A program made the translations under genes and the position numbers. DNA of 13,813 bases from contig JBCBJX010000087.1 of assembly GCA_038522735.1 (NCBI GenBank), forward strand, positions 1 to 13,813, in the 5' to 3' direction. The notes beneath the pieces are model-generated. The model saw only the letters and a list, made by a program, of their open reading frames with translations, was not told the origin of the DNA and did not search any database. Positions 7,146-13,813 of the stretch are shown piece after piece. This DNA is from JBCBJX01 sp038522735 (GTDB lineage Bacteria; Pseudomonadota; Alphaproteobacteria; Caulobacterales; Parvularculaceae). Numbering within the stretch: position 1 is the stretch's first letter; each line of letters starts with the position of its first letter.

Positions 7146-7931
7146 TCAGTCGTTCGGCAGGCAGAGCGGGCGGCTCGCCTCGGCGCGGATGAAATCGATG
7201 ATGCGCATGACCTCGGGGCTTTCGCCGAACCGTACGGCCACGTCCTCAATGCGCTCCTGGAAGGTGCCTTCCTGAGCGAAGAGAAGGCGGTAGGCGGCGC
7301 GGATGTCGTTGATCGCGGCCCGCTCCATCTTCCGGCGCCGCATGCCGACGATGTTGAGGCCCGCAAGATGGGCGTGGTTGCCGATCACCGACCCGTACGG
7401 AATGACGTCCGACGGCACCGCCGCGCAGCCGCCGACGAACGAATAGGACCCGATGCGGCAGTGCTGGTGCACGGCGCAGAGCCCGCCCATGAAGACGAAG
7501 TCCTCGACCGTCACATGCCCGCCGAGGGTTGCGTTGTTCGCGAAGACGACGTTGTCGCCGACGATGCAGTCATGGGCGACATGCGAGCCCGTCATGAAGA
7601 GACCGCGCGAGCCGACGCGGGTTTCGGAGCGCCCGGTCACCGTGCCCGGGTTCATGGTCACGTGCTCGCGGATGATGTTGTCCTCGCCGAGGAGGAGGCG
7701 CGTGTCCTCGCCTTTATAGCCGAGGTGCTGGGGCGGCGCGCCGAGGACGGCGAACGGGAAGACCTGCGTGCGGTCGCCGATCGTCGTGTTCCCGGACACA
7801 ACCACGTGAGAGATGAGGCGGACCTCAGCCCCCAGATGAACATTCGGACCGACGGAGCAGTAAGGGCCGACGACCGCGCTCGGGTCGATTTCAGCGCCGT
7901 CTTCGATAATGGCGGTCGGATGGATGCTCAT
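7146..7931 (-). CDS. lpxA: Acyl-ACP:UDP-N-acetylglucosamine O-acyltransferase
   Basis: The 261-residue product catalyses the first step of lipid A synthesis, moving an R-3-hydroxyacyl chain from ACP to the 3-position of UDP-GlcNAc. It is a left-handed beta-helix trimer, and the isoleucine-rich hexapeptide repeats are visible through residues 1-190, followed by the helical C-terminal domain (about 195-261). The catalytic His is His120 in SHVAHDC (E. coli His125), with His117 matching His122. ANNATLGGHV lies at 131-140. Gly168 in VGGC aligns with Gly173, the E. coli hydrocarbon-ruler residue, which fits a long acyl chain rather than C10 (inference). The ATG at 7931-7929 overlaps the fabZ stop as ATGA, so translation is probably coupled to fabZ. 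Length is normal for the family. Confidence 0.97.
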   Translation of the reverse strand: MSIHPTAIIEDGAEIDPSAVVGPYCSVGPNVHLGAEVRLISHVVVSGNTTIGDRTQVFPFAVLGAPPQHLGYKGEDTRLLLGEDNIIREHVTMNPGTVTGRSETRVGSRGLFMTGSHVAHDCIVGDNVVFANNATLGGHVTVEDFVFMGGLCAVHQHCRIGSYSFVGGCAAVPSDVIPYGSVIGNHAHLAGLNIVGMRRRKMERAAINDIRAAYRLLFAQEGTFQERIEDVAVRFGESPEVMRIIDFIRAEASRPLCLPND

Positions 7932-8407
7932 GCGTCCTTCGCGTCGATCAGCATGGCGGCGTACTGGGCGTCCGCGGCGACGGCGCCGTCGACGACGACG
8001 CGGCCGGCGAACTTCCAGACCGGCGGGCGGGCCTGGGCGATGGAGACCTCGATGCGAAGCTGATCGCCCGGAACGACCGGCCGGCGGAAACGCGCCTTGT
8101 CGATCGACATGAAAAGGACGATGTGCCCGTCCCGCGGCAGGTTCTCGGTCTTGGAGACGAAAGCCGCCGCCGTCTGCGCCATCGATTCAATGAGAAGGAC
8201 GCCCGGCATCACCGGCTTCTCGGGGAAATGGCCCGGAAAAAACGGCTCGTTGATGGTGACGTTCTTGATGCCGACGGCGCTGACGCCCGGCTTGATCTCG
8301 ACGAGCCGGTCCACCATCAGCATCGGATAGCGATGGGGCAGGATGTCCATCAGCTCGTTGATGTCGATCGCGCCGTCGATCGGCTCCATGTCTTGCGCCG
8401 CGCTCAT
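7928..8407 (-). CDS. fabZ: 3-hydroxyacyl-[ACP] dehydratase
   Basis: The 159-residue hot-dog-fold enzyme dehydrates 3-hydroxyacyl-ACP in type II fatty acid synthesis. It thereby competes with LpxA and LpxD for the same hydroxyacyl-ACP pool, which explains its conserved place in this operon. Seen: LPHRYPMLMVDRL (23-35), then the active-site segment PFFPGHFPEKPVMPGVLLIE (55-74) with catalytic His60 and Glu74, and AQTAA at 77-81. The chosen ATG at 8407-8405 gives MSAAQDMEPIDG and has a purine-rich GAGGACGGGG sequence upstream in the 44-base gap after lpxD. The open frame continues to 8536, but that extension would overlap the lpxD C-terminus and does not resemble FabZ. An ATG at codon 7 is a possible alternative start. 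Confidence 0.95.
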   Translation of the reverse strand: MSAAQDMEPIDGAIDINELMDILPHRYPMLMVDRLVEIKPGVSAVGIKNVTINEPFFPGHFPEKPVMPGVLLIESMAQTAAAFVSKTENLPRDGHIVLFMSIDKARFRRPVVPGDQLRIEVSIAQARPPVWKFAGRVVVDGAVAADAQYAAMLIDAKDA

Positions 8408-8451
8408 CTTCGGGCCCCGTCCTCGTCCTGTTCGTTCGTCCGTCGCGCGCG

Positions 8452-9456
8452 TCAGCGCCTGCGTTTGGCGAGCCGGGAGAGCGCGACCGTCTCGCGCATC
8501 CACGATTTCGCCGTCCGCGCCGGCACGCCGCCCCAAGTCTCCCCGGCGGGAATGTCGTGCATCAGGCCGGCGCCCGCCGCAAGCCTCGCCCCGGCGTGCA
8601 GGGTGATGTGGTCCGCGACGCCCGCCTGGCCGCCGAGCATGACCCCGTCTTCCAGGACGACGCTGCCTGAAACGCCGGAAAGACCCGCGAGAATGCAGAA
8701 CCGGCCGATCCGGCAGTTGTGGCCGACCTGGACGAGATTATCGATCTTCGTTCCGTAGCCGATCGTCGTGTCGCCGAGAGCGCCGCGGTCTATGCAGGCG
8801 TTCGCGCCGACCTCGACCCAGTCGTCGAGCACCACGCGGCCGATCTGGGGGATGCGCATGAGACCCTCAGGGGTCGGCGCGAAACCGAACCCCGCCTCGC
8901 CGAGATGCGCGCCGGAAAGAAGCGTGCAGTTCTCGCCGAGGATCGCGCAGTAAAGCGTGGCGTTCGCGCCGATTTTCGAGCCGCGGCCGATCTTCACGCC
9001 CCGCCCGATGACGGCCCCGGGGCCGATCTCGACATCCGCCCCGATCTCAGCGCCGTCGGCGACTTTTGCGCCGGCGTGGAGGACGGCGCCGTCGTCGATC
9101 TCCGCGCCCGGATGGACGCCGTCTCCGAACTCTGAGGGACGCTCACGATGCAGGCGGTTTGTGACCTTGGCGAACGCGACCTTCGGATCGTCCGCCAGTA
9201 TGGCCGAACAGCTCGCCTCACGGGCCGCGTCCGCCAGAGCCGGCGGCGCGATGATCGCGGCGGGCGATTTTCCGGCCAGCGCCTCGAAGCCCGCTTTGGC
9301 GTCAACGTAGACGACGGCGCCGGCGAGATCGTCGGCATCGTACGGCGCGACCCGTTCGACCGCCGCGTCCTCGCCCGCCGGTTCGCCGCCGCACAAACGA
9401 GCGAGCTCGCTTGCGCGAACCGGCCCGAGGGCGTCGTAAAACCGGGGATCCGTCAC
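8452..9456 (-). CDS. lpxD: UDP-3-O-(3-hydroxyacyl)glucosamine N-acyltransferase
   Basis: The 334-residue product adds the second hydroxyacyl chain, N-linked, in the third step of lipid A synthesis. The N-terminal uridine-binding domain spans about residues 1-105 and begins RFYDALGPVRASELARLCGG. The left-handed beta-helix of hexapeptide repeats follows (about 110-300), with EAGFGFAPTPEGLMRIPQIG at 187-206 and CIDRGALGDTTIG at 221-233. Catalytic His246 in LVQVGHNCRIG corresponds to E. coli His239. A short basic helical tail ends in KRRR. The start is GTG at 9456-9454, with AAAGGA about 11 bases upstream. The gene is 20 bases after skp and 44 before fabZ. Confidence 0.96.
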   Translation of the reverse strand: MTDPRFYDALGPVRASELARLCGGEPAGEDAAVERVAPYDADDLAGAVVYVDAKAGFEALAGKSPAAIIAPPALADAAREASCSAILADDPKVAFAKVTNRLHRERPSEFGDGVHPGAEIDDGAVLHAGAKVADGAEIGADVEIGPGAVIGRGVKIGRGSKIGANATLYCAILGENCTLLSGAHLGEAGFGFAPTPEGLMRIPQIGRVVLDDWVEVGANACIDRGALGDTTIGYGTKIDNLVQVGHNCRIGRFCILAGLSGVSGSVVLEDGVMLGGQAGVADHITLHAGARLAAGAGLMHDIPAGETWGGVPARTAKSWMRETVALSRLAKRRR

Positions 9457-9476
9457 GGCGGACGCTGTCCTTTGTG

Positions 9477-10109
9477 TTACTGGCCGCCCTCGCCCGCCTG
9501 TGCGTTCGCAGCCGTCTCCTGCGCGGCGCGCAGTTCTTCGGCGAGCTGGTCGAGATCGACGCGCTCCACGGCGACCGTCGCGAGGTTTTCGTTCAGCTTT
9601 GTGAGGACCTCGGCCGTGATGTCAGTCTCCTGGACCGCGAACATCACCTGCGCGCGGTCGAGCATGATGGTCGCGCCGCGCGTGTTGACGATCTCTTCAA
9701 GGATCGGGCGCATCGCCTCGCCGATCTTGCCGAGGGCCTGCTGCTCGGCGATCTGAAGTTCGCGCAGCTTTTTCTCGCGCAGCTGGGCGAGGCCCTGCTG
9801 TCTCACCTGAAAGGCGCGGACCTGCTCGGCGAAGGCGTCCTCGGCGAGGAGTTCGCGCTGCTGCTGCAGGCGTTCGCCTTCGGCGCGGATTTTTTCCGCT
9901 TCGGCGGTCAGTTCAGCTTGGACCGTTTCGCCGAGCTTTTCGATCTGGGCGGCGACGGACTGGCCGGCCTTTGACTGGGTGAGCACCGCCTGCTGGTTGA
10001 CGACGACAATGACCGGCGACTGGGCGGCAGGCTCCTGAAATGCGGAGGCCTGCGGTGCGGCGACGGCGAGGCCGAAGGCGGCGAGCCCGGCTGCGATGGT
10101 GGCTTTCAT
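9477..10109 (-). CDS. skp: Skp/OmpH-family periplasmic chaperone
   Basis: The 210-residue protein has a signal peptide (MKATIAAGLAAFGLAVAAPQ, then ASA; cleavage expected after Ala23) and the OmpH architecture. A beta-strand IVVVNQQAVL (34-43) comes first, then a long Gln/Glu/Arg/Ala-rich coiled-coil hairpin (about 50-135), then strands around TIMLDRAQVMFAVQETDITA (147-166). Skp trimers hold unfolded outer-membrane proteins in their tentacles and hand them to the BAM complex, consistent with bamA directly upstream. The ATG at 10109-10107 has AGAGGA six bases before it. The C-terminal Ala/Glu/Gln-rich tail (about 185-210) is longer than in E. coli Skp. The 76 bases between bamA and this gene hold no promoter or terminator I can support; the bamA stop is followed at once by a second stop (TGATAG). 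Confidence 0.93.
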   Translation of the reverse strand: MKATIAAGLAAFGLAVAAPQASAFQEPAAQSPVIVVVNQQAVLTQSKAGQSVAAQIEKLGETVQAELTAEAEKIRAEGERLQQQRELLAEDAFAEQVRAFQVRQQGLAQLREKKLRELQIAEQQALGKIGEAMRPILEEIVNTRGATIMLDRAQVMFAVQETDITAEVLTKLNENLATVAVERVDLDQLAEELRAAQETAANAQAGEGGQ

Positions 10110-10185
10110 GACTGTTCCTCTCTCAATACAGAACGGGCCGGCGCTCCACGAACGACGCCGATCCGGCCGTTTTGCGGCGGTCCTA

Positions 10186-12636
10186 TCAGAAACTCGTGCC
10201 GGCGCTAAACCGGAAACCTTCCGTCCGGTCGTAAAGCTCGCGCTTGAACACCTCGGCGAAGTCGAACCGGATCGGGCCGAAGGGGCTGTCCCAGGAGACG
10301 GTGAAACCGGCTGAATATCGAAAGGACAGATCGTCCTGGACCGGCCCTTCGAGGATGAGATCGCCGTTCACGTCGACGAAGAACTGGTCGCGGAACTGCT
10401 CGTCGTTCAGCTCTTTGTCTTCATCGTCGAGGAGGCCGACGGTCCCGAAGTCTGTGAACACGGTGGCGCGCAGACCGTATTCGGGGCCGACCGGGAGCGG
10501 CAGGCGCACCTCCGCCGTCCCAACGGCGTAAAGTTTCGCGCCGATCGCCTGGGTGCCTGTAATGATGCTGGGCGTTCTGGTGTTGAGATCCGGGTCTTCA
10601 TTGAACGTGCCGAGAGCCGAAATGAAGCGCGGGCCGACGCCTGCGACCTCGAAGCCGCGGAACCTGGAGGCGCCGATATAGAAGCGGTCGTTCGTGAGAA
10701 GACGGTCGCCGCCGAGCCCCTCGACATAACCGGAGCGAAGCGCGAGCTGACCGATGAAACCTCGGTAAAGGCGCTTGTAGTACGCCCCGGAAAGCTCGGT
10801 CCGGATATTGTTCCGGTCCCCTCCGACGCCCGCGAAGTTCTGGCTGAGGGAGAACCGCCAGCCGTTCGTCGGCAGGATCGGGTCGTTCCGGCGGTCGAAG
10901 GAGACCGTGTAGCCGACGGTGCTCGCGAGCCTGTCGCCCGCGGACGCGCATGTTGGGTTGAGGAAGGCGAGGACCGTGTCCTGACCGTTCCCATCGATAC
11001 AACCGAGCGCGCGCGCAAGGCCGTCGTCCAGAGTGACGTCGTCCTGACGGATCGTATAGCGAAGGCCGACCCGTCCGTACTCAGAGAGCGCGAAGCCGGT
11101 GTTGACGCCCGCGCCGATGGTGAGGGATTCAAAGCCGGACTCCCTAAAATCTGTCAGCACGTTAAACAGCTCGAAACCTCCGGAAAGGTTTCGACCGAAA
11201 AGGTAGGGCTCGCGGAAGGACAGATCGATGGTCCGCTGGCGGCTGGACGCCGCGACACGGAACCGGGCGAACTGACCCCGCCCGAGCCAGTTCTGCTCAA
11301 CGATAGAAAAGTCCGTCGTGAAATTATCCGTCGAGGAGACGCCGACGCCGACGGTGAACGAGCCCGTCGAGCGCTCTTGCACCTGCACGTCGAGCACCGT
11401 CCGATCCGGCGCGGACCCCGGCAACTCCTCAATGCTCACCTCGCCGAAATAGCCGAGGCCGCGAATGCGAACGCGGGAGCGGTCGACGAGAACACGGTTG
11501 AAGGCGTCGCCCTCGGCGATCCGCATTTCGCGCCGGATGACCTCGTCGATCGTCCGCGTGTTGCCGCCGATCTGGACGCGTTCGACATAAACGCGCGGGC
11601 CTTCATTGACCTCGAAGGTGACGTCGACGACGCCCTCCTCCGGACGGGTCTGAATGCGCGGATAGACGTCGACGAAGGCGTAGCCCTGAACGCCGGTCGC
11701 GAACTGAATCGACTCCGACGCGCTGTCGATCCGGTCGGCGTTGTACTGCTGACCCGGCTGGATACGGACGATCCGTTCGAGAACGCGGCTGTCGAGCTTG
11801 TCGAGCGTTGTCTCGACATTGATTTCACCGAAATTGTATTTGCGCCCTTCCTCGACCGTGAACGTCACGAAGAAGTTCTTCCGGTCGGGCGTCAGCTCCG
11901 CGATCGCCGAGACCACCTGAAAATCGGCGTACCCGTTCTTGGCGTAGAACTGGCGAAGGAGATCGCGCTCGTATTCGATCCGGTCCGGGTCGTAATTGTT
12001 CTGGGACGCGAAGATCTTCCACCAGCGGCCTTCCGTAGTGAGAATCTGCTTCTTCAACTCCGCGTCCGTATAGACTTCGTTGCCGACGAAATTGACTTTC
12101 ACGATCCCGGTCTTCGGTCCCTCGTCGATCTCGAAGATGACGTCGACGCGGTTCTGAGGGAGCTGGCGGACCTTCGGCGTGATCTGGGCGCCGAACCGAC
12201 CGGAACGGCGGTAAACCTCCAGCATCCGCGCGACGTCCGACTGCACCTTCGCCCGCGTGTAGACGATGCGGGGCGCAAGCTGGATTTCCTCAGTAAACTT
12301 ATCTTCCTTGGTGCGTTTGTTCCCCTCGAAGATCACCCGGTTGACGATCGGGTTCTCCTGCACCTCGACTGTCATCAGCCCGTCGTCGATGGTGATCGCC
12401 GCGTCCGCGAAGAGGCCGGTGCGGAAGAGCGTCTTCAAGGAAAGGTCGATCAGGCGCTGGTCGGCGACGTCGCCCGCGCCGAGCACGAGATAAGAGGCGA
12501 CGGTGCCCGCCTCGATCCGCTCGTTGCCGACGATCCGCACCGACTGGATAAGCTGACGGTCCTGCGCCTCGACGGCGCCGAGGACGGACCCGAATATGGC
12601 GGCGATGACGACGATTAAGGAACGCAAACGGATCAT
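10186..12636 (-). CDS. bamA: Outer-membrane protein assembly factor BamA
   Basis: The 816-residue Omp85-family protein is the core of the BAM complex, which folds beta-barrels into the outer membrane. Residues 1-24 are a signal peptide (cleavage after VEA). Five POTRA domains follow at roughly 28-95, 96-173, 176-264, 267-345 and 348-421, then the 16-strand barrel (about 422-816). RGF at 660-662, in SRFRGFEV, is the conserved loop-6 motif, and the last residue is Phe in FRFSAGTSF, the expected beta-signal. Cys546 and Cys563 sit in one predicted extracellular loop. The chosen ATG at 12636-12634 gives a proper signal peptide, although its ribosome-binding site is weak (AAAAGA). The frame is open up to 12873, but that part overlaps rseP and makes no sense as protein. 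The 97-base gap to rseP holds only short, unconvincing inverted repeats. Confidence 0.97.
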   Translation of the reverse strand: MIRLRSLIVVIAAIFGSVLGAVEAQDRQLIQSVRIVGNERIEAGTVASYLVLGAGDVADQRLIDLSLKTLFRTGLFADAAITIDDGLMTVEVQENPIVNRVIFEGNKRTKEDKFTEEIQLAPRIVYTRAKVQSDVARMLEVYRRSGRFGAQITPKVRQLPQNRVDVIFEIDEGPKTGIVKVNFVGNEVYTDAELKKQILTTEGRWWKIFASQNNYDPDRIEYERDLLRQFYAKNGYADFQVVSAIAELTPDRKNFFVTFTVEEGRKYNFGEINVETTLDKLDSRVLERIVRIQPGQQYNADRIDSASESIQFATGVQGYAFVDVYPRIQTRPEEGVVDVTFEVNEGPRVYVERVQIGGNTRTIDEVIRREMRIAEGDAFNRVLVDRSRVRIRGLGYFGEVSIEELPGSAPDRTVLDVQVQERSTGSFTVGVGVSSTDNFTTDFSIVEQNWLGRGQFARFRVAASSRQRTIDLSFREPYLFGRNLSGGFELFNVLTDFRESGFESLTIGAGVNTGFALSEYGRVGLRYTIRQDDVTLDDGLARALGCIDGNGQDTVLAFLNPTCASAGDRLASTVGYTVSFDRRNDPILPTNGWRFSLSQNFAGVGGDRNNIRTELSGAYYKRLYRGFIGQLALRSGYVEGLGGDRLLTNDRFYIGASRFRGFEVAGVGPRFISALGTFNEDPDLNTRTPSIITGTQAIGAKLYAVGTAEVRLPLPVGPEYGLRATVFTDFGTVGLLDDEDKELNDEQFRDQFFVDVNGDLILEGPVQDDLSFRYSAGFTVSWDSPFGPIRFDFAEVFKRELYDRTEGFRFSAGTSF

Positions 12637-12733
12637 CGTACGTCTTTTCTTTGCCGTCCGGGGCGGGCGCTGGACGGGGCTGCGGTCGCGAAGGGCGAGA
12701 ACAGCCCTAAGCAAGAATTGGGCGAAGCGAGCG

Positions 12734-13813
12734 TTAACGCGCTGCGACGCCGGCGAAAAGGTCGGTGAGGTCGTTGAAGGTGACGAACACGAAGAACGCC
12801 GCCAGCACCACCATCCCGAGCCGGAAACCGAAGGCCTGGGTCTTCGGTCCGAGCGGCGCCCCAGCCGCTTCAAAGGCGTAGAACAGGAGATGGCCGCCGT
12901 CCAGAACCGGGATCGGGAGGAGGTTCAGGAGACCGACGCTGACCGAGAGAAAACCCGCCAGATTGATGAGATTTATGATCGCGGCGCGCAGGCCGGAGCC
13001 GGGGTTCTCCCCCCCCTCATAGCTCTGCTCGGCGACCTGTCCAGAGTATTTGAGGATGCGGACGGGACCGCCGAGCTGGCTCGCATCCTCCTTCCCGACG
13101 ATGAGACGCTTCAGATAGCGGTAGGTCGTCCCGACGACGTCGCCGATCTGCGCCGCCGCCCCGCCGAGCGCATCGACGAAGCCGTACTTCACCTCGCGAT
13201 TGACCCGCGGATCGCTCGTGAAGCCGAGGAACCCCGCTTTCACCGTGTTGCCGAGGCCGTCCGTCACCTCCCGGCGGTCGGGCGTCGCCGGCAAGTCGAT
13301 GACGTCGTCGCCGCGCTTCACGGTCAGAATGAGTTCGTCCCCCGATGAGAGATAGACAATCATCCGGACGTCGTTGAAGGTGGAGACCGCCCGGCCGTCG
13401 ACGGCGATGATCTCGTCCCCCGGCAGGAGCCCCGCCCGCTCCGCGGCGCTCTCCTCCTGCACCGTCTGAACGATCGGCAGGATCTCGCGCTTGCCGAAGC
13501 TCATCAGCACGGCGGTGAAGATGATCATGGCGAGGACGAAGTTCGCGATCGGCCCCGCGGCCACGATCAGGGCCCGGATCCAGACCGGCTTATGGTGGAA
13601 GGCTCGCCGGCGCTCCTCCGGGCTCAATACATCGTCGGTGGTCGGATGCGGGAACTGGGTTCCGACGCCGCCGCCCTCGTCGTCGTCGTCCGGCTCGTCC
13701 GCCTCGTCCTTCGGCATGGAAGCGGCGTTCGCGTCGCCCCAGAACTTCACATAGCCGCCGAGCGGGATCGCCGAGAGCCGCCATTCGACGCCCCAGGGGT
13801 CGCGGAAACTCGC
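12734..13813 (-). CDS. rseP: RseP/MmpA-family site-2 intramembrane zinc protease, partial (N-terminus outside window)
   Basis: 359 C-terminal residues are visible and the frame runs off the right edge. The first visible part, RLSAIPLGGYVKFWGD, is the membrane-reentrant loop that follows the HExxH helix; the HExxH motif itself would lie outside the window. Next come RALIVAAGPIANFVLAMIIF (a membrane segment), one PDZ domain with AGLLPGDEIIAVDG, and the third-ligand motif NLLPIPVLDGGH, whose LDGG codes at 12893-12904, followed by a last membrane helix. The family cuts anti-sigma factors and remnant signal peptides in the inner membrane, and MmpA is the Caulobacter version. Only one PDZ domain is seen, against two in E. 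coli RseP. An acidic insert (DEADEPDDDDE) sits in the cytoplasmic loop. The location upstream of bamA is classic; dxr would be expected next, beyond the edge. Confidence 0.95.
   Translation of the reverse strand, partial: ASFRDPWGVEWRLSAIPLGGYVKFWGDANAASMPKDEADEPDDDDEGGGVGTQFPHPTTDDVLSPEERRRAFHHKPVWIRALIVAAGPIANFVLAMIIFTAVLMSFGKREILPIVQTVQEESAAERAGLLPGDEIIAVDGRAVSTFNDVRMIVYLSSGDELILTVKRGDDVIDLPATPDRREVTDGLGNTVKAGFLGFTSDPRVNREVKYGFVDALGGAAAQIGDVVGTTYRYLKRLIVGKEDASQLGGPVRILKYSGQVAEQSYEGGENPGSGLRAAIINLINLAGFLSVSVGLLNLLPIPVLDGGHLLFYAFEAAGAPLGPKTQAFGFRLGMVVLAAFFVFVTFNDLTDLFAGVAAR

Noticed and set aside
11377..12618. Plus-strand open frame of 413 codons opposite bamA
   Set aside because: It is an antisense shadow of the POTRA region; its Asp/Leu/Arg-biased composition mirrors bamA codon positions and no start signal is evident.
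12692..12708. Possible terminator hairpin between rseP and bamA
   Set aside because: The AGGGC/GCCCT stem is only 5 bp with no T-run, and the genes are expected to be co-transcribed.
12637..12873. N-terminal extension of bamA
   Set aside because: It overlaps the rseP C-terminus, encodes Ser/Arg-rich sequence unlike any BamA and would bury the signal peptide that begins at 12636.

Overview
The window is GC-rich, with densely packed genes and several GTG starts. It looks like chromosomal, mostly housekeeping DNA of an alphaproteobacterium. The strongest taxonomic clues are the gene order comEC / gltX-gltA / lpxB-lpxI-lpxA-fabZ-lpxD-skp-bamA-rseP and the use of LpxI instead of LpxH for UDP-diacylglucosamine hydrolysis. 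I cannot place it more finely from the sequence alone; Caulobacterales, Parvularculales or Rhodobacterales-like lineages all seem possible.

Layout: (1) Positions 1-225, minus strand, hold the N-terminal end of comEC/rec2, cut by the window edge. (2) After only 32 bases, gltX (glutamyl-tRNA synthetase) and gltA (citrate synthase) run on the plus strand, followed by a phoX-family (DUF839) alkaline phosphatase gene with a Tat-type lipoprotein signal. (3) From 5076 to the right edge everything is on the minus strand. Read in the direction of transcription this is rseP (partial), bamA, skp/ompH, lpxD, fabZ, lpxA, lpxI and lpxB. The phoX and lpxB genes converge and share the stop tetranucleotide CTAG.

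How the genes work together: the minus-strand cluster is an envelope-building operon. RseP is the inner-membrane site-2 protease of the envelope stress response. BamA inserts outer-membrane barrels, and Skp is the periplasmic chaperone that delivers unfolded barrels. LpxA, LpxD, LpxI and LpxB carry out the first, third, fourth and fifth steps of lipid A synthesis. FabZ supplies the fatty-acid elongation cycle, which competes with lipid A for hydroxyacyl-ACP. Gaps are 97, 76, 20, 44, -4, 16 and -4 bases, so much of the cluster is probably translationally coupled.

I found no tRNA or rRNA gene, CRISPR array, insertion sequence, convincing rho-independent terminator or clearly foreign segment. 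No gene-free stretch exceeds 100 bases. I do not see an undescribed system here. The most notable accessory element is phoX placed between gltA and lpxB. A few sequence details (a leader hairpin before gltA, the shared stop codons, LpxB substitutions, a Cys pair in BamA and an acidic insert in RseP) deserve a second look.
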